The position numbers and the translations under genes were made by a program. A model generated the notes under the pieces. It was not told the origin of the DNA. It was given only the letters and a program-made list of their open reading frames with translations, and did no database searches. Positions 15,170 to 20,572 of a stretch of 20,572 bases of DNA are shown piece by piece; within the stretch, counting starts at the first letter, position 1, and every line of letters begins with the position of its first letter. This stretch comes from Pseudomonadota bacterium (GTDB lineage: Bacteria; Pseudomonadota; Gammaproteobacteria; Steroidobacterales; Steroidobacteraceae), in contig JAKADE010000009.1 in assembly GCA_021820785.1 (NCBI GenBank), positions 1 to 20,572 on the forward strand, given 5' to 3'.

Positions 15170-16603
15170 ATGACCGACTCCCCCTCCCCCGCGCTGCATC
15201 CCGATCGGCTGTTTCCGGCCGACCCGGGAACCCGTGCCATCGCCCGACGGCTGTACACCGAAGTCCGCTCGCTGCCGATCATCAGTCCACATGGGCACAC
15301 CGATCCGCGCTGGTTCGCGGTCAATGAACCGTTCCGCGATCCGGCCTCCCTGCTGCTGACCCCGGATCACTACATCACCCGCATGCTCTACAGTCAGGGT
15401 ATCCGACTCGATGAGCTCGGCGTCGAACCGAGTGGGGCGCGACACGCGCCGCTGGCGCCGGAAGCCATCTGGCGCACCTTCGCCGCGCACTACGCCCTGT
15501 TCCGCGGCACCCCCACTCGCCTGTGGCTCGACTGGGTGCTGGCCGAAGTATTTGGTGCGGACTGCCCGCTGACGAGCGCGAATGCCGACCAAACCTACGA
15601 GCGCATCTGCACGCAGCTCGCCACACCGGCGTTCCGGCCGCGCGCGCTCTTCGAACGGTTCGGGATCGAAGTGCTCGCCACCACGGAGTCGCCGCTCGAT
15701 TCGCTCGAACACCATGTGGCCATCCGTGCGAGCGGTTGGCCGGGACGCGTGATCAGCGCCTATCGACCCGACCCGGTGATCGACCCGGAAACCCCGGGAT
15801 TCGTCACGAACCTGGAACACCTCGGCGCGCTGACTGGCATGGATCCATTCAGCTGGCGCGGGTATCTCGCCGCTCATCGGGCCCGGCGCGCGTTCTTCGC
15901 CTCCGCAGGCGCAACCTCGACAGATCACGGCCACCCGACCGCGCGTACGGAAGATCTGGACGAACCCGCCGCCGAAGCGCTCTTCGAGCGCGTCGTGCGG
16001 GCTGCGCGCCGCGGCGATCTGTCCAGCGCCGATGCCGAGACCTTTCGTGCCCAGATGCTCACGGAAATGGCCCGCATGAGCCTCGAGGATGGTCTGGTGA
16101 TGCAGATTCACCCCGGCGCCTGGCGCAACCACAACACGCCGCTGTTCCGTCGCTTCGGGGCGAACATCGGCGCCGATATCCCGACCCGGACCGACTATGT
16201 CGCCGCACTGCGCCCGCTGCTGAACCGCTTCGGCAACGAATCCACGCTGACGATCATCGTCTTCACGCTGGATGAATCGAGCTACAGCCGCGAACTCGCA
16301 CCGCTGGCGGGGCACTATCCGGCGCTGCGGCTCGGCCCGGCCTGGTGGTTCCACGACAGCCCCGAGGGACTGCTGCGCTTCCGCGAGCAGACCACCGAGA
16401 CGGCCGGGTTCTACAATACCGTGGGCTTCAACGACGACACCCGTGCGTTCTTCTCGATTCCCGCGCGGCACGACGTTGCGCGGCGGATCGACTGCACGTA
16501 CCTCGCACGACTGGTGACCGAGCACCGGCTGCCCGAGGAGGAGGCGTTGCAGGTGGCGCAGGACCTGGCGTATCGGCTGCCGAAGCAGGCGTACCGGCTC
16601 TGA
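15170..16603 (+). CDS. uxaC: Glucuronate isomerase
   Basis: UxaC isomerises D-glucuronate to D-fructuronate (and galacturonate to tagaturonate) in the cytoplasm. It is a metal-dependent TIM barrel of the amidohydrolase superfamily. The 477-residue product shows LHPDRLFPADPGTRAIARRLY at the N-terminus, ISPHGHTDPRW with metal-binding His41 and His43, the long VMQIHPGAWRNHN strand, and LGPAWWFHDSPEG and FYNTVGFNDDTRAF near the C-terminus. This is the Xanthomonas-like form rather than the shorter-leader E. coli type. The ATG at 15170 has only a weak ribosome site (GCGAGC), so coupling to aguA may help translation. It closes the aguA operon just before a strong terminator hairpin. Confidence 0.95.
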   Translation: MTDSPSPALHPDRLFPADPGTRAIARRLYTEVRSLPIISPHGHTDPRWFAVNEPFRDPASLLLTPDHYITRMLYSQGIRLDELGVEPSGARHAPLAPEAIWRTFAAHYALFRGTPTRLWLDWVLAEVFGADCPLTSANADQTYERICTQLATPAFRPRALFERFGIEVLATTESPLDSLEHHVAIRASGWPGRVISAYRPDPVIDPETPGFVTNLEHLGALTGMDPFSWRGYLAAHRARRAFFASAGATSTDHGHPTARTEDLDEPAAEALFERVVRAARRGDLSSADAETFRAQMLTEMARMSLEDGLVMQIHPGAWRNHNTPLFRRFGANIGADIPTRTDYVAALRPLLNRFGNESTLTIIVFTLDESSYSRELAPLAGHYPALRLGPAWWFHDSPEGLLRFREQTTETAGFYNTVGFNDDTRAFFSIPARHDVARRIDCTYLARLVTEHRLPEEEALQVAQDLAYRLPKQAYRL

Positions 16604-16616
16604 CTGGCTCCCCGCA

Positions 16617-16660
16617 CCGCCCCGGCCGGCGCCGCAACTGCCGCGCGCCGGCCGGGGCGG
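16617..16660. terminator. Strong bidirectional hairpin between convergent operons
   Basis: A perfect 16-bp GC stem (16617-16632 with 16645-16660) around a 12-base loop starts 14 bases after the uxaC stop and 30 bases beyond the stop of the convergent gene on the - strand. No T-run is present on either side, but position and stability favour transcription termination or mRNA 3'-end protection for both operons. Confidence 0.75.
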
Positions 16661-16689
16661 GTCGCATGACGACCTCCGCTCGACTCGCC

Positions 16690-18636
16690 TCACTTCACCG
16701 CGAACGCACGGTACGAGTGAGGTGCGATTCTAATGACGAAGCTCACCTGTCCGTGTTCGCTCGGCAGCGGGTTCGGCGTAATCAAGGGTGCCGGCAGCAC
16801 GGCCTGCCCCGAGGCGAGGTCGAGCAGCTCCCGAGCGCCCCGATGCACGAACACCCGCACCGTGACGGGACGCGCCAGATACGACTCGACTACAAAGGTG
16901 TGATTGCTGTACGCAAATACTGCGACATGCGCCGGCGCATTGATCCGCACCGGGAATTTCGCCAGCAGATAACCACGCAACGTATTGAGCACCGGCTCGG
17001 GAAGCCGGTACAGATCACCCATGTTGGTCGGTACGTCGAGCACGTAGAGCTGGCCGCGCGAGTATCCGGTCATCAGCAGCAGTGGCACTCCATGGGCTGA
17101 CGCTTCACCCTCAACGACGGGCCAACTGTCGTTCGTGTAGAAGCGGATCTGCGGGAAGATGATCTGGGCTGCGCGCTCGCCCGGGACGTTCAGCCCCGCA
17201 GTCGTGCCGCCGGCGATGCTTCCGAGATAGTGGCGCACCGCGATCGGCAAGCCGGTGTACGTGATGTCGGCGACGTTGCGGATACCGCGATGTTCCTGTT
17301 CGAGTGTATGCAGCAACCCGGACGTGATGATCACATCGCCCCCGGCCTTCAGCCGCGCCTCGATCTTCGCCACAAGATCCGGGTCGGCCGCCGCCTCGGC
17401 GGTGAGCAGCACTACCGGAGCGTGAGCCGGAAAATGCGGCTCCAGATTGATCGGGATACCGATGTTGCCGAGGTAGTTCTGCAGGAAGTCCTCGCCGCTC
17501 GACTGAAACGGCTTGTAACTGGCGATGCCGATCGGATGGCCGAGTCTGCCCAGCACCTTGTCGACTTTTCCGAGCGCATAGCCGGCAACGCTTGCCCAGC
17601 CCGGAACTGCCTCGCTGCCCGGCGGTGCCTTGAACGCCCGGACCATCGCATTCCAGTCGAAACTGGTGCGGTCGGCGGCCCAGGCCTGGCGCTCACCCGG
17701 GCTCACCGGCTCGGGTACCGCGAGTTGCGGCCAGCTGAACAGCGTGATTTCAGGCGACTTGGCAAACAGCGTGTCCCAGAGCTGCTCGGCATAGCGGTCG
17801 ACGTACCGATCGCCGAAGGTGTCAACCCAGCCGCCCTTGTCCCCGTGCGGACGGATATTGTGGTAGTAGCGATAGATCAGATAGCTCTCGTATTGCTGGA
17901 GCATCTGCGCCGTGTGCACCGGGTCGCGGGTCTCGTTGCCGGTGTAGATCCCGCTGAACATTTTCGCTTCGCGATCCAGATCGAAGCCCAGACCCTGGAA
18001 GTGTTCGTACCAGTTCGGGTATTTGATGATCACCTTGGCGTGCGGGTTGGCCTGGCGCGCCGTGTCGATGATCAGATGCTGCGCCACCCAGCGCATCTTG
18101 CGCAGCCGGTACTCGGTCCAGCTGAGCGGGCCCTTGGCCTTGATGTCGGCGTTGCTGCGCGTGTTGAAGAAGGTGAAGTCATCGAGAATGATGGTATTGA
18201 AATGGCGGGCCGCCATGCGCACGGCGCGCTCGCAGATGGCGACGTCGCGCGGATTCTCGAAATCGAAGGAATTGTACTGATTGTACTTGTTGCGGCCGGC
18301 GAACAACGTGATGCCACCGTCGACCGTAATGCCTCGCCGGCGAAAGAACGCCGCGATCCGCTCGAGCGTAGCCGGATCGGCGAACACCTGATCCCGGTAC
18401 ACCTCGAGGTACACCTTGTTGAAGTGCACCTGGCTCCAGATCCGCTGGAACTGGCGACGCAGCGTCTTCGGGTTGGCGAGCTGCCGGGTCGAAGTCACGG
18501 GGATATACACCGCGACGCTGAAGTTTTTGTAAGGCCGAACCGCGGCGCGGGCCGGGGCCGCGCCGGCGAGTCCGGCACAGAGCATCCCGCACAACGCGAC
18601 CAGGATGCCGGCCGCTCGATGATCTCGCCTCATCAT
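16690..18636 (-). CDS. Secreted protein of unknown family, possible novel TIM-barrel glycoside hydrolase
   Basis: I do not recognise this 648-residue protein. It has a signal peptide (LVALCGMLCAGLAGAAPARA) and an N-terminal region of about 35-335 in which eight beta-strand-like segments can be picked out: VAVYIPV, FNKVYLEVY, GITVDGGIT, FNTIILDDFTF, AKVIIKYPNWYE, MFSGIYTGNET, the segment near 258-275, and EITLFSWPQ. This is a TIM-barrel pattern. Asp152/Asp153 after strand 4 and Glu235 after strand 6 sit where glycosidase carboxylates often lie. Residues 405-445 (APVVLLTAEAA, IEARLKAGGDVIITSG) resemble the trimerisation domain of GH42 enzymes, and the last 90 residues look like a beta-sandwich. 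The ATG at 18636 follows GAGGGG. It lies 64 bp after manD on the same strand. Enzyme function is an inference. Confidence 0.9.
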   Translation of the reverse strand: MMRRDHRAAGILVALCGMLCAGLAGAAPARAAVRPYKNFSVAVYIPVTSTRQLANPKTLRRQFQRIWSQVHFNKVYLEVYRDQVFADPATLERIAAFFRRRGITVDGGITLFAGRNKYNQYNSFDFENPRDVAICERAVRMAARHFNTIILDDFTFFNTRSNADIKAKGPLSWTEYRLRKMRWVAQHLIIDTARQANPHAKVIIKYPNWYEHFQGLGFDLDREAKMFSGIYTGNETRDPVHTAQMLQQYESYLIYRYYHNIRPHGDKGGWVDTFGDRYVDRYAEQLWDTLFAKSPEITLFSWPQLAVPEPVSPGERQAWAADRTSFDWNAMVRAFKAPPGSEAVPGWASVAGYALGKVDKVLGRLGHPIGIASYKPFQSSGEDFLQNYLGNIGIPINLEPHFPAHAPVVLLTAEAAADPDLVAKIEARLKAGGDVIITSGLLHTLEQEHRGIRNVADITYTGLPIAVRHYLGSIAGGTTAGLNVPGERAAQIIFPQIRFYTNDSWPVVEGEASAHGVPLLLMTGYSRGQLYVLDVPTNMGDLYRLPEPVLNTLRGYLLAKFPVRINAPAHVAVFAYSNHTFVVESYLARPVTVRVFVHRGARELLDLASGQAVLPAPLITPNPLPSEHGQVSFVIRIAPHSYRAFAVK

Positions 18637-18700
18637 GCCAATCCCCTCTCTTTTGTTGAAACGCGGTGTCGCGCCGGCTCGAACCGATCGGCGCGACAGC

Positions 18701-19951
18701 TCACCAATCCCACATCGTGCCGTCGGTCAGACGTGCCACCGGCAGCTGCTTCGGGTTGTAGGGAAACTGCGCGGCGAGTTTCTCGTCGAGTCCGACGCCA
18801 TGGCCGGGACTCTCTCCGCAATGCAGCAAGCCCTCGCGGAACGTGTAATCGTGCGGGAACACCTCATCGGTCTGCTCGGTATGGCGCATGTACTCCTGGA
18901 TGCCGAAATTCGGCACCCAGGTATCGAAATGCAACGCCGCGCCGAGCGTGATCGGCGAAAGATCCGTTGCGCCGTGAAAGCCGGTGCGTACCCGGTGCAT
19001 GGCGGCCAGATCCGCGATGCGGCGTACGTGCGTAATGCCTCCCCCGTGCACGATGGTGGTGCGGATGTAGTCGATGAGCTGCCGCTCCAGCAGTGCCCGG
19101 CAGTCCCAGATGGAGTTGAAGACCTCTCCCACGGCGAGCGGCGTGACGGAGTGGCGGCGGATCAGTTCGAACCCCTCGGGGTTCTCCGCCGGCGTCGCAT
19201 CCTCGAGCCAGAAGAGCCGGTACCGCTCCAGATCGCGCGCCAGACGGGCGGCCTCGATCGGGCTGAGACGGTGATGTACGTCGTGCAGCAGTTCGATCTC
19301 AGCGCCATGATCGGCCCGCAGTCGCTCGAACAGCTGCGGCACGATCTGCAGGTAAGGCGGCGTTGACCAGACGGTTTCCAGCGGCAGTTCACTCTCGGCC
19401 GGCTCATAGGCATTCTTCAGCCGCGTCACGCCGTACGGCTTGGCCAGTCCGGGCACCCCGCATTGCGCCCGCACCGCGCGGTATCCCTGCTCGATGAACC
19501 GACCCACTTCGGCGCTCGCCTCATCAATATCCCGCCCGCTGGCATGGCCGTAGACGAGAATGCCCTCGCGGCTCCGTCCGCCGAGCAGCTGGTACAGGGG
19601 AAGGCCGGCCATCTTGCCGAGGATGTCCCACAGTGCCACGTCCACCGCAGCGATCGCGGTCATCGTCACCGGTCCGCGGCGCCAGTACGCACCGCGGTAG
19701 AGAAACTGCCAGGTGTCCTCGATCCGACCGGCATCGCGGCCGATCAGATTGGGGATCACATGATGCTCGAGGTATGCCGCGACCGCGAGCTCACGACCGT
19801 TGAGCGTTGCATCGCCAATCCCCCACACCCCCGAGCGCGTCTCGATCTTGAGGGTCACGAAATTGCGCCCCGGGGAAGTGACGATCACGCGCGCTGCGAT
19901 GATTTCGCGGTCGCGGCGCGAACCGTGCGATTCAGTGGGTTCGGTGCTCAT
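18701..19951 (-). CDS. manD: D-mannonate dehydratase, enolase superfamily (ManD/RspA)
   Basis: ManD dehydrates D-mannonate to 2-keto-3-deoxygluconate, the step E. coli performs with the unrelated UxuA. The 416-residue protein aligns with Novosphingobium ManD at a constant offset of 14. The metal ligands are Asp224, Glu250 and Glu276. The catalytic residues are Arg161, Tyr173 and His226, and the C-terminal Trp416 matches Trp402. Ala328 corresponds to Ala314, which, as I recall, goes with high-efficiency mannonate dehydratases rather than poorly active relatives. The ATG at 19951 has GGAG nine bases upstream and is preferred over an upstream GTG at 19981. It lies 78 bp after the transporter gene on the same strand, probably one operon with it and the downstream secreted protein. 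Confidence 0.95.
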   Translation of the reverse strand: MSTEPTESHGSRRDREIIAARVIVTSPGRNFVTLKIETRSGVWGIGDATLNGRELAVAAYLEHHVIPNLIGRDAGRIEDTWQFLYRGAYWRRGPVTMTAIAAVDVALWDILGKMAGLPLYQLLGGRSREGILVYGHASGRDIDEASAEVGRFIEQGYRAVRAQCGVPGLAKPYGVTRLKNAYEPAESELPLETVWSTPPYLQIVPQLFERLRADHGAEIELLHDVHHRLSPIEAARLARDLERYRLFWLEDATPAENPEGFELIRRHSVTPLAVGEVFNSIWDCRALLERQLIDYIRTTIVHGGGITHVRRIADLAAMHRVRTGFHGATDLSPITLGAALHFDTWVPNFGIQEYMRHTEQTDEVFPHDYTFREGLLHCGESPGHGVGLDEKLAAQFPYNPKQLPVARLTDGTMWDW

Positions 19952-20029
19952 CAATGCGTTCTCCAAGACTGACTGCACCACGGCGCGACCGGCGCCACGG
20001 CGGTAAGTAGATCCGAGCGCCAGCCGCCC

Positions 20030-20572
20030 TCATGCGTCCGCCAGGGATATCGGCGTCAGCCGCGGCGCGAGCAGCTGGAACAGGCCGAGGGCGATGAGAT
20101 ACATGCCTCCGGCCAGCGTAAACAGCAGGGCATAGCTGCCGGTGGCCTGCAGCAGATAGCCGACTGCCGTGGCCACCAATGCGCCGGAAACGGCACCGGC
20201 GAACCCTCCGAGTCCGACGGCAGAGGCGACGGCGGTACTCGGGTACAGATCCGACGTCGTCGTGAACAGGTTCGCCGACCAGCCCTGGTGCGCCGCAGCC
20301 GCCAACCCGATCAGGCCAACTGCGGCCCACAACGAGTGCACTACGGAGGTAAATACCACCGGCACGACGGCGATCGCGCACATGAGCATCGCACCTTTGC
20401 GTGCGCCATTGACGCTCCAGCCCCGGCGCATCAGCCACCCGGCCATCCACCCGCCCGCGATGCTCCCGGCATCCGCCATGACGTATACCGCGACCAGCGG
20501 CGGACCGAGGTCGGTCAAATCGAGCCCGTAACGATGACTGAGATACTTCGGCAGCCAGAACAGCAGGAACCA
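20030..20572 (-). CDS. MFS hexuronate-type transporter (ExuT-like), N-terminus off the right edge
   Basis: Only the last 180 residues are in the window. They contain the second half of a major facilitator protein with about six hydrophobic segments. The stretch TTTSDLYPSTAVASAVGLGG followed by FAGAVSGAL is typical of the anion:cation symporter family, whose members ExuT and GudP carry hexuronates and hexarates with protons across the inner membrane. WFLLFWLPKYLSHRYGL at the truncated end also fits this family. The next genes downstream are manD and the secreted protein, so glucuronate or a related uronate is the likely substrate. The start codon and promoter are outside the window. Confidence 0.85.
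   Translation of the reverse strand, partial: WFLLFWLPKYLSHRYGLDLTDLGPPLVAVYVMADAGSIAGGWMAGWLMRRGWSVNGARKGAMLMCAIAVVPVVFTSVVHSLWAAVGLIGLAAAAHQGWSANLFTTTSDLYPSTAVASAVGLGGFAGAVSGALVATAVGYLLQATGSYALLFTLAGGMYLIALGLFQLLAPRLTPISLADA

Noticed and set aside
17230..18951. A 573-residue + strand frame opposite the unknown secreted protein.
   Set aside because: The - strand frame has a signal peptide, ribosome site and regular secondary-structure pattern. The + frame has none of these.
19982..19996. GGCGC/GCGCC hairpin between the ExuT-like gene and manD as a terminator.
   Set aside because: The stem is only 5 bp without a T-run, and the flanking genes fit a single operon.

Overview
The window is GC-rich proteobacterial DNA, about 20.6 kb, with dense genes and short intergenic gaps. 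The best-fitting lineage is the Xanthomonadales or a neighbouring gammaproteobacterial order. This rests on a Xanthomonas-style glucuronate isomerase, an enolase-superfamily mannonate dehydratase, a LacI regulator with TGGTAGCG-type operators, and an XylE-like sugar porter. That combination is known from the xylan regulon of Xanthomonas. The assignment is an inference, because the window carries no rRNA or other marker gene.

Layout. Positions 1-1440 (-) hold the N-terminal 480 residues of a Tat-exported multicopper oxidase, cut by the left edge. Positions 1682-3181 (-) encode a sugar porter, preceded on the same strand by a LacI-family regulator (3251-4315). A perfect TTGACA box and a palindromic operator lie between these two genes. 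A KirBac-type potassium channel (4635-5507, +) and an aldose 1-epimerase-like protein (about 5586-6485, -) follow. Positions 6885-12795 (-) form a probable operon: fructuronate reductase, then a PA14-containing GH31 enzyme, then a GH27 enzyme, then a 48-residue Tat-leader remnant. Divergent from it, separated by 66 bp that contain a second copy of the operator, are the GH67 alpha-glucuronidase and glucuronate isomerase genes (12862-16603, +), which end at a strong 16-bp hairpin. From the right edge leftward (-) come a truncated hexuronate-type MFS transporter, a ManD/RspA-type mannonate dehydratase and a secreted 648-residue protein of no family I recognise.

How the parts work together. The locus reads as a glucuronoxylan and hexuronate utilisation island. 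Signal-peptide-bearing GH67, GH31 and GH27 enzymes would trim decorated oligosaccharides in the periplasm, and the two MFS carriers would import uronate and neutral sugar. Glucuronate isomerase (UxaC), fructuronate reductase (UxuB) and ManD would then convert glucuronate to 2-keto-3-deoxygluconate. The KDG kinase and aldolase needed afterwards are not in the window. The LacI protein probably controls at least two of the promoters through the shared operator TGGTAGCGnTAnCA.

The most novel item is the 648-residue secreted protein next to manD. It looks like a TIM-barrel enzyme with a GH42-like accessory domain and may be an uncharacterised glycoside hydrolase serving this pathway. The multicopper oxidase and the potassium channel have no evident link to the sugar pathway.
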